From assembly GCF_007483685.1 (NCBI RefSeq), contig NZ_VMKN01000001.1, positions 2,854,442-2,918,441 on the forward strand: a stretch of DNA of 64,000 nt, written 5' to 3'. The translations under genes and the position numbers were made by a program. Shown piece by piece: positions 54,307-63,361 of this stretch (positions are counted from its first letter, which is position 1; every line of letters begins with the position of its first letter). Source of the stretch: Litoribacter populi (lineage in GTDB: Bacteria > Bacteroidota > Bacteroidia > Cytophagales > Cyclobacteriaceae). A model generated the notes under the pieces. The model was not told the DNA's origin. It ran no database searches and saw only the letters and a list, made by a program, of their open reading frames with translations.

Positions 54307-55516
54307 AATCGGATTGATAGGCTTTGGCGTAGTGGGCCAAGGATATTATGAAATCGCAACCAAAGATGGTAAAAACCTTGAGCCTGAATTTATCGCTGTG
54401 AAAAGCAGGGAGAAATTACGTCCCCAAGGAATCAATTTTCAATATGATTTAGAAAAAATACTTGAGCAATCGGGAATAGGAATTGAATTGATCTCCGAAA
54501 CCGAGGTGGCATATGAAATTGCGATAAAGCTTTTGGAAGCAGGGAAAACAGTGATTTCGGCAAACAAAAAACTTGTGGCCAAACATCTTCCTGAACTTTT
54601 AAAACTTGAAAGAAAGCATGGAGGGAAATTCCTTTATGAAGCCGCAGTTGCAGCTAGCATACCCGTTCTTTCTAACATAAGCACCCAATATCAAGGTGAT
54701 GAGATAGAGGTAATTCAAGGAATATTAAACGGTTCTTCCAATTATATCTTGAGCAAAATTCAACAGGAAAATCAAAGTTTTAAAGAGGCATTGAAGGGGG
54801 CACAAGAAAATGGGTATGCCGAGGCGGACCCAACCTTTGATATAAATGGTAGTGATGTAGCAAGTAAACTTTGCATTCTTTCCGCACATGCATTTGGGGT
54901 GCACTTGGAAGAAAAATCTATCCCTTGTATTGGTATTGACCACTTAAAGGCTGAAGACTTTCTGCTGGCCAAACTTTCAGGAGGCAAAATCAAACTCATT
55001 GCTCAATGCTCTAAAATCGAAGGCAAGATCACCGCCTCCATTTACCCCACAGTTGTTGGACCCAATCACTCGCTCAGCCCTGTGGAATATGAATATAATG
55101 CCATAAGCATAACCTCTAAAAATGTCGGCTTACAGAACTTTCAGGGCAAGGGAGCAGGAGGCTTAGCTACCGGTGCTGCTGTTTATTCGGATCTTGCTAA
55201 AAGTAATTCTGGATTCCAATATGAGTTGGTAAAAAAAGGATTAAAAAAGGAGTATGCCCATCCAGCCTCCTCTGAGCAACAATTTGTCATCAGCGCCGAT
55301 TCCAAGGTTTTGGATGATAACTTTCCATATCACCGAAAGTATAGCTTTGAAGGGAAATCATATGTTTTAGGAAGCTTTTCCAGCAACCATGTTGAAAAGT
55401 TAAGGTTAAAAATATTTGAATCTGACGGTTCTATTTTGGCCATAGATAAAAACATCTCATTGGATAAAATCGCCCAGCATTTTGAATTCAAAGCATTAGA
55501 ATTTGCGGAAGAGTAG
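54296..55516 (+). CDS. hom: Homoserine dehydrogenase
   Basis: 406 residues. NAD(P)-binding KIGLIGFGVVGQGYYEI, the ANKKLVAKHLPELLKLERKHG segment, YEAAVAASIPVLSNIS and GILNGSSNYILSKIQQEN of the catalytic domain, then GYAEADPTFDINGSDVASKLCILSAHAFGV and NVGLQNFQGKGAGGLATGAAVYSD. The C-terminal 80 residues do not show a clear ACT regulatory domain. It reduces aspartate semialdehyde to homoserine. Being third in the met operon suggests a dedicated copy for methionine synthesis. Confidence 0.95.
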
Positions 55517-55556
55517 TTGAAATTGGTTAAATTGAATTTGACCAAACTGATCAACC

Positions 55557-55946
55557 ATGAATTTTACCCAAATAAAGGAAAATTGCCTGTATGTGGATGA
55601 CCTGGACAAAGCACAGGAATTTTATCAGGGCAAATTGGGAATGCCCTTGATCTCAAAAGTTGATGGACGGCATATATTTTTCCGTTGCGGAACTTCAGTT
55701 TTGCTGTGTTTTAACCCTGAAGCCACCAAAGAGGAGAAAAATCTACCACCACATTTTGCCAGAGGAAAGCAGCACCTGGCTTTTGAGGTTTCCCAGACAG
55801 ATTATGAGAAGACATTAAATAAGGTCAAAAAGGAAGGCATTTGGATCACTCACTTCCAAAAGTGGAAAGGTGATCTGGAAAGCTTCTATTTTGAAGACCC
55901 TTTCGGACATGTTTTGGAAATTGTGCCCCATGGGATCTGGGAATAA
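55557..55946 (+). CDS. VOC family (glyoxalase-like) protein
   Basis: 129 residues, a single VOC domain: KENCLYVDDLDKAQEFYQGKLGMPL at the start, RHIFFRCGTSVLLCFNPEATKEEK, HLAFEVSQTDYEKTLNKVKKEG, and SFYFEDPFGHVLEIVPHG at the end, which carries the usual metal-ligand-like glutamate. The substrate is unknown; relatives include glyoxalase and fosfomycin-resistance enzymes. It follows hom by 40 bp on the same strand, so it could be the last gene of the riboswitch operon. A strong terminator follows its stop directly. Confidence 0.88.
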   Translation: MNFTQIKENCLYVDDLDKAQEFYQGKLGMPLISKVDGRHIFFRCGTSVLLCFNPEATKEEKNLPPHFARGKQHLAFEVSQTDYEKTLNKVKKEGIWITHFQKWKGDLESFYFEDPFGHVLEIVPHGIWE

Positions 55947-55982
55947 AAAAACTCCCCAATGTTTTATTGGGGAGTTTTTTTA
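55945..55982. terminator. Bidirectional intrinsic terminator
   Basis: AAAAAACTCCCCAAT (55946-55960) pairs with ATTGGGGAGTTTTTTT (55966-55981). It ends the met operon/VOC transcript and also the converging S9 peptidase transcript, whose stop is at 55988. Confidence 0.92.
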
Positions 55983-55987
55983 TTATG

Positions 55988-58804
55988 CTATTCAGCAAGT
56001 TCGTATTTCAGGGTCCTACCCTTTTCGGTAGCGGGCAACCCTTCTTTCATCCATAAAGGTTCAGGTGCATCCTTTAAATAGTGATCAAAGAACTGGGACA
56101 ACCTAATGGAAAGGTCTTTTCTGTTCTTACGCTGCACCAGATTGTGATCCTCATCATTATAAACAAGTAACCAAGCAGGACTATTTAGTCTTTTAAGCGC
56201 CATGAACATTTCTATGCCCTGATACCACGGCACAGCTCCGTCAGCATCATTGTGCATGATTAACACAGGGGTTTTTACACGGTCACTATAGAATAATGGT
56301 GAGTTCTCAATGTAATACAATGGCTTTTCCCAAAGCGTGCCTCCAATCCTAGACTGGGTCTGCTCATATTGAAACATTCGGCTCATGCCGGTACCCCAAC
56401 GGATACCACCGTAAGCAGAAGTCATATTGACCACCGGTGCTCCGGCTCCAGCGGCTTTGAACATATCTGTTTGTGTAATCAAATATGCCACTTGATAACC
56501 GCCCCAGCTTTGTCCCTGAATGGCCATGCTTTCCTTATCTACAAAGCCCATATCCGCTACTTTTTGTACACCAGGCATGATGCTATTATAAGCACTTGGT
56601 CCTGGAAGACCCAGATCATATTTGATATCCGGCACAAACACTACATAATCGTTACTCACAAAGAACGGGATATTGATGGTTGATGCACTCGGAGCCGGAG
56701 CTCTATAGTTGTGCAGCCCATCGGAGTTTCTTTCGTAGAAATAAACCATCATTGGGTAATTTCCGTCTTCTCTAAAATTCTCTGGTTTGAATAACAAACC
56801 TTGCATAGGTGTGCCGTCATTTGCACGGTAATCTACTAATTCAACAGAACCCCAGTTCACATCTTCTTGCAGGGAATTGGTTTCAGAAATCTTGCTCAAA
56901 CTGGCAAAGTCTAGACTGGTAGCATAAATATCAGGATACTCATGATAAGTCGACCTTCTTACAATCAACTCATCACTTTTCTCGGCTTTTTTCACCCCAT
57001 AATACCTATGGTCACTGAAAAGTAATTCTTCAGGGGAGTTTTTACCTTGAATGTCCCCTTTATAGAAACCATCTTTCTTCTTGAACTCATGGAAAGCGGT
57101 AAGCAATAAGGTCGCTTTTGGATCCAGACCATATTCTTCCTCATCTTCACTTAAGGTTTGGATTCTGAACTTGGTTTTGTTTTTTCTTCCCTCTCCTTTA
57201 GTAATATTGATTGGCTCTTTCTTCCCAGCAGGATCTACTCTCCAAACGTCATATTTGTCATATACCAAAAATGCCTCATCATTTTTTAACCAACCACCGT
57301 TACCATAACTTGAGGGCATGGATGGACTGTCATGGATTTCATCATAGAAATTGATGTCATCAATCTCCGCCAAAAGGTTTCTCTTCTCTTTAGACTTGAT
57401 GTCATAAGCCATCCAGGTACTATCAGGAGTGCTGTACCAATAAACATATTTCGCTTCAGGGGACAATGATGGATATCCTTTTAGGTTTTTCTCCACCAAA
57501 GTTTTCTCACCCGTTTCCAGGTTTACGACATACACATCTCTGCCAATCTGGATATCCCAGCTGTAATTACGGCGGTAAGGCTTGTCATCTGTCCCTATGG
57601 CTATCTTATGCCTGTTATGTTTATCCCTGTTTAAGGTTTCAACTTTCTGATCCGCTACTTGGGTTATATTGCCTGACTTCATGTCATAAGTAGCCAAATA
57701 GGTTTTTTTGTTTTTTCTATCCTTTTGCTTCAACTGCATCGGTTGAATTTCGTCATCCTGCCAGCCCCAAATATCGAGAGAAACCCGCTCTTCTTTAAGA
57801 ATTGTGGTATCTTCTTCATAATCATAGGTGATATAATCAGGAGCAGTTCCGAAATATAACCTATTACCATCTTTCGAAAATACTAGGTCACCATTTTTAC
57901 TAACCATATCCTCTTCAAGTATGCCTTGGGTACCTTTACCTGCCACCTTGTTTAGGGAATTTTTACTGATGTCATAAAGGTAAAGGTCATAATAAGGCTT
58001 CTTGGTCTTAAGAGAATCCTCTGTAGCCATGAAGGCAAAATTCTTCTCCTGACCGTCAATAACCATCCCAATGTAACTGGTTTTTCCCTCATCCACTTGA
58101 GAGGTTTCACCATTCTTAAGATTTAAAATATAAGCTCCCTCATTTTTTAGGGTATCTTCAGTTGCCATGGTGAAAAACAAGAAATTACCTTCATCAGAGA
58201 AGCCATAATCTTTGACTCTATCGAGCGTCCACTTCTTTTCCCCGTCAAAACTTCTTACTAACAACTTGGTGCCGTCGGTCTTTTTAGCCTTCTCCTTTAC
58301 TTCTGTGGAGTCGGTTTTATCTTGGTTTTTGGTTTCTTTTTCAAAATGGACTGCAAGCCAGTTGCCATTGTCTTTTGGTGTCTTGAAGGATTTAATCTTA
58401 GCAAGCTTCTCCACTTCCCCATTACCGAGAGAAAAAATAAAAAGCGAATCTTTAGGTAACTTATCTTTAGCGGTATCCTTGAGCTTTAACATTCTCACGG
58501 AATCCTTCTGCGGCTTTATTAATCCCATTAGGTAATCTCCATTGTTAGAAAAAACAAAGTTTTTACCCCTATGGATGACGTGTTTTTCACTTGGATTTTG
58601 ATGAGCGGCCACCTCTACTCTTCCGTCCCCATCTTGTGGGTTGATTTCATAAGCAACCCATTTTCCATTTTTGGAGACCTTCTCAGAGGAGACCGATTCC
58701 CACGCATCATAATCATCATGCGTCAGGGGCCTTTTTTCTTGGGCAGAAAGAGCAAATGACATTGTCATAAGCAATCCTGCTGCAAGTATCTTCTTATTCA
58801 GCAT
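55988..58804 (-). CDS. Large S9 family peptidase (alpha/beta hydrolase, prolyl oligopeptidase-like)
   Basis: 938 residues. A signal peptide (ILAAGLLMTMSFALSAQ) precedes a long N-terminal propeller region (about 20-660) with lysine- and aspartate-rich loops. The C-terminal hydrolase domain has YPMMVYFYERNSDGLHNY, then the nucleophile elbow IQGQSWGGYQVAYL with Ser766, IMHNDADGAVPW supplying Asp and YNDEDHNLVQ supplying His. It is longer than typical 700-residue members, with an enlarged propeller. It probably degrades peptides in the periplasm or at the surface. It is unrelated by location to the smaller S9 gene at 34 kb. Confidence 0.9.
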   Translation of the reverse strand: MLNKKILAAGLLMTMSFALSAQEKRPLTHDDYDAWESVSSEKVSKNGKWVAYEINPQDGDGRVEVAAHQNPSEKHVIHRGKNFVFSNNGDYLMGLIKPQKDSVRMLKLKDTAKDKLPKDSLFIFSLGNGEVEKLAKIKSFKTPKDNGNWLAVHFEKETKNQDKTDSTEVKEKAKKTDGTKLLVRSFDGEKKWTLDRVKDYGFSDEGNFLFFTMATEDTLKNEGAYILNLKNGETSQVDEGKTSYIGMVIDGQEKNFAFMATEDSLKTKKPYYDLYLYDISKNSLNKVAGKGTQGILEEDMVSKNGDLVFSKDGNRLYFGTAPDYITYDYEEDTTILKEERVSLDIWGWQDDEIQPMQLKQKDRKNKKTYLATYDMKSGNITQVADQKVETLNRDKHNRHKIAIGTDDKPYRRNYSWDIQIGRDVYVVNLETGEKTLVEKNLKGYPSLSPEAKYVYWYSTPDSTWMAYDIKSKEKRNLLAEIDDINFYDEIHDSPSMPSSYGNGGWLKNDEAFLVYDKYDVWRVDPAGKKEPINITKGEGRKNKTKFRIQTLSEDEEEYGLDPKATLLLTAFHEFKKKDGFYKGDIQGKNSPEELLFSDHRYYGVKKAEKSDELIVRRSTYHEYPDIYATSLDFASLSKISETNSLQEDVNWGSVELVDYRANDGTPMQGLLFKPENFREDGNYPMMVYFYERNSDGLHNYRAPAPSASTINIPFFVSNDYVVFVPDIKYDLGLPGPSAYNSIMPGVQKVADMGFVDKESMAIQGQSWGGYQVAYLITQTDMFKAAGAGAPVVNMTSAYGGIRWGTGMSRMFQYEQTQSRIGGTLWEKPLYYIENSPLFYSDRVKTPVLIMHNDADGAVPWYQGIEMFMALKRLNSPAWLLVYNDEDHNLVQRKNRKDLSIRLSQFFDHYLKDAPEPLWMKEGLPATEKGRTLKYELAE

Positions 58805-59324
58805 ACTGTTGATTTATTTTTAATCGGAATTTAATTGAATTAACGTCAAGATTACACAGGATTGTGATCAATGGAACAATAATTAGATATAGGCTACCAT
58901 AATGGTTTAAATATTTAAGAATCAAGCATACCCAGGCTGGCTAATAACGGTACCCCAGTCAGGAATTCTTTTATTGTGATACCTGATATAATTAAGGGTA
59001 AAGCATGGGTAAAGGCTCCCCACTAGGGACCCACTTGGTATCCACTTTGAACCCTCTTCGGTCCCAGTAGGGGTACAGACCAAGAGGAACCTAAGTAAAA
59101 ACGTATGAAATAGCTAGATAATACCTATAGATCAGATTAAAGGAATAAGTCCCCGACAACTTAAGTAAATAAAGTATATGACTTCAATTTACTTGGAGGA
59201 TAAGACTATACGCCCAGAAAGTGCTTCTTTAGCTTATTAGCACGGCATCACCAAATAGGAAGAAAATAAAAAAAAGCTTGACCTATTGACCAAGCTTTAA
59301 ACTTTATCATCACAAAACACTTAA
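58805..59324. other. 520-bp gene-free gap with a highly structured element
   Basis: No gene is seen on either strand. At 59018-59087 lies a GC-rich stretch with several competing complementarities. CCCCACTAGGGACC (59018-59031) faces GGTCCCAGTAGGGG (59060-59073). CTTGGT (59034-59039) faces ACCAAG (59079-59084). CCTCTT (59053-59058) faces AAGAGG (59082-59087). A partial relative, GGTACCCCAGTCAGG, lies at about 58950. It may be a structured RNA or the scar of a palindromic repeat. Confidence 0.45.
59266..59300 (-). terminator. Intrinsic terminator after the MORN/TonB-like gene
   Basis: On the minus strand AAAGCTTG (from 59298) pairs with CAAGCTTT (to 59273), followed by a run of T (complement of A-run 59266-59275). 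Confidence 0.8.
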
Positions 59325-59945
59325 TTATTTTTTTATTGTTAACTCAAAATCCATCGGTACATACACACTCTCTACAATGGCTGGATGCCAATCAGGCATT
59401 TGTCTCAGTACATAATCTACCCGCTCCTTGGTTCCCTTATCGGCCTCTCCTTCAAACTTATACCCTACAAGTTTGCCATGCTGGTTAATATTAAGGATAA
59501 CCTTTACTTCTTCGAGCAGGGCGCTTTTCTTAGTTCTGAATATAAATGAAGAGTAACCGTCCACAAATTCAGCCGCATCTTGCTGGCCTCTCAATTCGGC
59601 AAACTTCATGAATGGCTCATAAGGCAGAATCTTTCCATCCATATCAAAGCAAACTCCTCCTACAGATTTTCCATTCTCAAAAAATTCTCTTCTTCTCAAG
59701 GTGCCGTCTGGATAAAAAGATATTAGCTCACCTTCAAATTTACCATCCACTATAGGTTTGATGGCTTTCAATTCCCCTGATTCATAATAGGAATAACTTA
59801 AAAATTCATCCTTTTCATAATCAGCAACAGTAGTTTTTGGAGAAAGCAATTCGGCTGAAAGAGCATAGGTACTGAAAAGTGCACCCTGAGCCATAGTGGC
59901 TGAAACGCATAAAAAACAAAGCAGTGTAAAAATAAATGTTCTCAT
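59325..59945 (-). CDS. Exported MORN-repeat protein with TonB-like C-terminus
   Basis: 206 residues from the ATG at 59945. A signal peptide (FIFTLLCFLCVSATMAQ) is followed by MORN-type repeats (FLSYSYYESGELKAIKPIVDGKFEGELISFYPDGTLRRREFFENGK, positions about 50-95). The last part resembles a TonB C-terminal fold (ALLEEVKVILNINQHGKLVGYKF, MPDWHPAIVESVYVPMDFELTI). Such proteins are exported and of unknown role in Bacteroidota. It is flanked by a terminator downstream and by a 410-bp gap with an orphan hairpin upstream. Confidence 0.75.
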   Translation of the reverse strand: MRTFIFTLLCFLCVSATMAQGALFSTYALSAELLSPKTTVADYEKDEFLSYSYYESGELKAIKPIVDGKFEGELISFYPDGTLRRREFFENGKSVGGVCFDMDGKILPYEPFMKFAELRGQQDAAEFVDGYSSFIFRTKKSALLEEVKVILNINQHGKLVGYKFEGEADKGTKERVDYVLRQMPDWHPAIVESVYVPMDFELTIKK

Positions 59946-60355
59946 CATTTGAAAGTTAATAATTCAAAATTCACAAAAATTAATTTCAAAAGCAAATATT
60001 TGCATTTAAAATTGATTAATTTGTAGAAAAAATCATTCCAAACTTCCTAGAGCACAAAAAAAAGTCCTACTACCAGTAGGACTTTTTCCGAATATAAACC
60101 CAAATATAACTTTCGAGAATCAAAAGTTTTACGCTCAAATGTCAATACAAATTATGAAATAAATTACCAATATTTCAATCATTAATTAGTTTATTTTCAC
60201 CTAAACCCAAATTTAAAATCTGCACCGTACCATAGTAGCAGAATTAACTATTATAAAAACAAATCTCATTCCCAAATTTAAATTTTGGAATTTTTTAACA
60301 ATTTTATAATTTACATACCTGTTTATTGCACAAACCTTAATTTAAACATTTTCAA
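59946..60355. other. AT-rich divergent gap with an orphan terminator
   Basis: No gene is seen. The only strong structure is the hairpin at 60054-60087. The rest is about 75% A+T by eye and must hold the promoters of the divergent genes on both sides. Confidence 0.55.
60054..60087. terminator. Orphan bidirectional terminator hairpin
   Basis: AAAGTCCTACT (60061-60071) pairs with AGTAGGACTTTTT (60075-60087) around ACC, with A and T runs on the two sides. It lies between divergently transcribed genes, so it terminates neither known gene. Confidence 0.75.
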
Positions 60356-60835
60356 ATGGACAAAATTTTAGATATTGACAATGTAGATTTAAAAATTATT
60401 TCCCTGTTGAATGAGGATGCCAAAACTCCCTACACGGAAATCGCTAAAAAAGTTTTTGTTTCCTCGGGCACCGTACATGTGCGTATGAGGAAACTTGAGG
60501 AAATGGGGGTGGTGAAAAGTGCCACCTTAAATATTGATTTCTCCAAACTGGGTTATGACATTTCCGCATTTTTAGGTATTTATCTGGAAAAAAGCTCTCT
60601 TTATGACAATGTGATCATTAAACTCAAAGCCATTCCGGAAGTAATTAACGCCTATTATACTACTGGTAATTATAGTATATTCGCTAAGATCATCTGTAAA
60701 GACACAAATCACCTTAGGGATGTACTTAACAAGATTCAAAAAGTAGATGGAATTGATAGGACAGAAACTTTGATTGTGTTAGAGGAGAGCATTAACCGTC
60801 CTATTCAGCTTTTTGACAATACCCAAAAAGGCTAA
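60356..60835 (+). CDS. Lrp/AsnC family transcriptional regulator
   Basis: 159 residues. An N-terminal AsnC-type helix-turn-helix (about 7-55): DNVDLKIISLLNEDAKTPYTEIAKKVFVSSGTVHVRMRKLEEMGVV. The C-terminal RAM ligand-binding domain (about 70-150) has AFLGIYLEKSSLYDNVIIKLKAIPEVINAYYTTGNYSIFAKI and DGIDRTETLIVLEE. These regulators form octamers and sense amino acids. It stands between a divergent gap and the suf operon; neither target nor ligand can be told. A possible terminator (AACACTA at 60856-60862 against TAGTGTT at 60891-60897) follows its stop. Confidence 0.95.
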   Translation: MDKILDIDNVDLKIISLLNEDAKTPYTEIAKKVFVSSGTVHVRMRKLEEMGVVKSATLNIDFSKLGYDISAFLGIYLEKSSLYDNVIIKLKAIPEVINAYYTTGNYSIFAKIICKDTNHLRDVLNKIQKVDGIDRTETLIVLEESINRPIQLFDNTQKG

Positions 60836-60863
60836 AAGATTACAGCACGGCTTATAACACTAT

Positions 60864-61000
60864 TTAGATTAAATCTAAGGAAAAATTATTTAGTGTTTTT
60901 CTAATCAAACCTATTGATATTCATAGATTTTGAAATTTGGAATCAAACTCGTAATAGATTCAAAGACACCTAAAAATCAGTATCTTATAGATAAAATCTA
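60864..61000 (+). promoter_or_regulatory. Palindromes upstream of sufB (candidate operators)
   Basis: TTAGATT-A-AATCTAA (60864-60878) and TAGAT-AAA-ATCTA (60988-61000) share the half-site TAGAT. The second lies 57 bp ahead of the -7 box of sufB. They may be regulator sites for suf or, for the first, part of the lrp terminator. Confidence 0.4.
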
Positions 61001-61056
61001 CACTCAAACCCAATAATTACGATCGTCATTGAACATAAAAAATTGGATTAATGTTG

Positions 61057-61064
61057 TATCTTTG
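61057..61064 (+). promoter_or_regulatory. Bacteroidota -7 box TATCTTTG of the suf operon
   Basis: Exact TAnnTTTG, 37 bp ahead of the sufB ATG at 61102. The -33 region lacks an exact TTTG. Confidence 0.65.
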
Positions 61065-61101
61065 CGCTACAAAATGTAATTAGTCTAAATAACTCGACTT
61101 T

Positions 61102-62547
61102 ATGAGCAAAGACAATCAGATTTTAGAAGAATTTACTTCAAAAGAATATGAACATGGCTGGTCAGTCAACTATGAGGCTGATGAGGCCCCTATTGGCCTG
61201 AATGAGGATATTATCCGATGGATTTCCGCCAAAAAAGATGAGCCACAATGGTTATTGGACTGGAGGTTAAAAGCGTTCAGAGCATGGGAGAAAATGACCG
61301 AACCTGAGTGGGCAAATGTTCATTATCCTAACATTGACCTTCAGAAACTAAGATATTATTCTGCACCGAAGCAGTCAAAGAAAGCCAAAAACCTTGACGA
61401 GGTTGATCCAGAGCTTCTTCAGATTTACGAGAGACTTGGCATTTCACTCAATGAGCAAAAAAGACTTCAAGGGATTGCAGTTGATGCGGTTCTTGACTCC
61501 GTTTCCGTTGGTACCACTTTTAAGGAGACCCTAGGAAAACTCGGTATCGTTTTTTGCTCATTCAGTGAGGCAGTCCATAGTCATCCCGAGCTAATCAAAA
61601 AGTATTTGGGATCAGTGGTTCCGATGACTGATAATTATTATGCAGCTCTGAACTCTGCGGTCTTCTCCGATGGATCATTTTGCTATATACCTAAGGGCGT
61701 GAGATGCCCAATGGAACTATCCACCTATTTCCGGATCAACGCTGCCAATACGGGGCAATTTGAAAGAACACTAATTGTTGCGGACGAGGGATCATACTGT
61801 TCATACTTGGAAGGTTGTACTGCTCCTCAGCGTGACGAAAACCAACTTCACGCAGCGGTAGTGGAAATTTATGCTGCTAAAGATGCCGAGGTAAAATACT
61901 CCACCGTTCAAAACTGGTATCCAGGTGACAAGAATGGTAAAGGTGGAATTTACAACTTTGTAACTAAGAGAGGTATTTGCGCCGGAGACAATTCCAAGAT
62001 ATCGTGGACACAGGTGGAAACCGGTTCGGCTGTTACCTGGAAATACCCCAGCTGTATATTAAAAGGTGACAATTCTATCGGCGAGTTTTACTCCGTTGCA
62101 GTAACCAACAATTATCAGCAAGCCGATACGGGGACCAAAATGATCCACATCGGGAAAAACACCAAATCCAGAATAGTATCCAAAGGGATCTCTGCTGGCC
62201 ATTCACAGAATTCCTACCGTGGACAGGTGCAAGTGATGAAACGCGCGCACAACGCCCGTAACTTCTCCCAATGTGATTCCTTATTAATGGGGTCAAAATG
62301 TGGAGCCCACACTTTCCCCTATATAGATATCCAAAACTCCACTGCCAAAGTGGAACATGAGGCCACCACTTCCAAAATCGGAGAAGATCAACTGTTTTAT
62401 TGCAACCAAAGGGGTATTGCCACTGAGGATGCCGTAGCATTAATCGTAAACGGTTATGCCAAGGAGGTACTCAACCAACTTCCGATGGAGTTTGCCGTGG
62501 AGGCACAAAAACTCCTTGCCCTTACTCTAGAAGGAAGTGTCGGATAA
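61102..62547 (+). CDS. sufB: Fe-S cluster assembly scaffold protein SufB
   Basis: 481 residues, full length. Family features: [110 protein letters not shown] and the C-terminal SFYPYID-like segment [33 protein letters not shown]. The fold is a right-handed beta-helix. SufB is the scaffold on which [Fe-S] clusters are assembled, in complex with SufC and SufD. It heads the sufB-sufC-sufD operon. Confidence 0.98.
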   Translation: MSKDNQILEEFTSKEYEHGWSVNYEADEAPIGLNEDIIRWISAKKDEPQWLLDWRLKAFRAWEKMTEPEWANVHYPNIDLQKLRYYSAPKQSKKAKNLDEVDPELLQIYERLGISLNEQKRLQGIAVDAVLDSVSVGTTFKETLGKLGIVFCSFSEAVHSHPELIKKYLGSVVPMTDNYYAALNSAVFSDGSFCYIPKGVRCPMELSTYFRINAANTGQFERTLIVADEGSYCSYLEGCTAPQRDENQLHAAVVEIYAAKDAEVKYSTVQNWYPGDKNGKGGIYNFVTKRGICAGDNSKISWTQVETGSAVTWKYPSCILKGDNSIGEFYSVAVTNNYQQADTGTKMIHIGKNTKSRIVSKGISAGHSQNSYRGQVQVMKRAHNARNFSQCDSLLMGSKCGAHTFPYIDIQNSTAKVEHEATTSKIGEDQLFYCNQRGIATEDAVALIVNGYAKEVLNQLPMEFAVEAQKLLALTLEGSVG

Positions 62548-62570
62548 AATCTAAAAATTGAATTACTATT

Positions 62571-63332
62571 ATGCTATCTATAAAAAACTTACACGCATCA
62601 ATTGAAGGAACTCCTATCCTTAAAGGTATAAATCTTGAAGTTAAAGCCGGTGAAGTCCATGCGATCATGGGACCAAATGGGTCCGGCAAATCAACCTTAG
62701 CATCCGTGTTGGCTGGGAGAGAAGAATATGAAGTAACTCAAGGCGAAGTGACTTTTAAAAGCAAAGATCTTTTGGACTTAAGTCCAGAGGACCGAGCCAG
62801 AGAAGGTGTATTTTTGGCATTCCAGTACCCGGTGGAAATTCCAGGTGTATCCTCTACCAATTTCCTAAGAACAGCTGTAAATCAGGTGAGGGAATATAGA
62901 GGCCAAGATCCTTTGGATGCCGTAAAATTCCTTACGTTAATTAAGGAAAAAATGAAACTGGTAGAGATAGATCAAAAGCTACTCAGCAGGTCATTGAATG
63001 AAGGTTTTTCCGGGGGAGAAAAGAAAAGAAATGAAATCTTCCAAATGGCCATGCTAGAGCCTACCCTATCCATTTTGGATGAAACGGATTCAGGGCTTGA
63101 TATTGATGCATTGAGAATTGTTTCTAACGGTGTCAACCAATTGAAATCTGATGACAAAGCCACTATCGTGGTAACCCACTATCAAAGATTGCTGGATTAT
63201 ATCATTCCCGATTTTGTCCATGTATTATACAATGGAAAAATCGTAAAATCAGGCACCAAGGAATTGGCTTTGGAGCTTGAGGAAAAAGGATATGATTGGA
63301 TCAAAGAGGAAGCGGACAAAGCTACTGTCTAA
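62571..63332 (+). CDS. sufC: Fe-S cluster assembly ATPase SufC
   Basis: 253 residues, an ABC-type ATPase without membrane domain. Walker A HAIMGPNGSGKSTLASVLAG, the Q-loop region LAFQYPVEIPGVSS, the signature FSGGEKKRNEIFQMAML and Walker B LSILDETDSGLDIDALRIV, then the H-switch IVVTHYQRLLDYI are all present. It drives cluster assembly by ATP hydrolysis in the SufBCD complex. It starts 23 bp after sufB and is followed by sufD after 29 bp. Confidence 0.98.
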   Translation: MLSIKNLHASIEGTPILKGINLEVKAGEVHAIMGPNGSGKSTLASVLAGREEYEVTQGEVTFKSKDLLDLSPEDRAREGVFLAFQYPVEIPGVSSTNFLRTAVNQVREYRGQDPLDAVKFLTLIKEKMKLVEIDQKLLSRSLNEGFSGGEKKRNEIFQMAMLEPTLSILDETDSGLDIDALRIVSNGVNQLKSDDKATIVVTHYQRLLDYIIPDFVHVLYNGKIVKSGTKELALELEEKGYDWIKEEADKATV

Positions 63333-63361
63333 TCCAAATTAACCAACCAGACAATTACACA

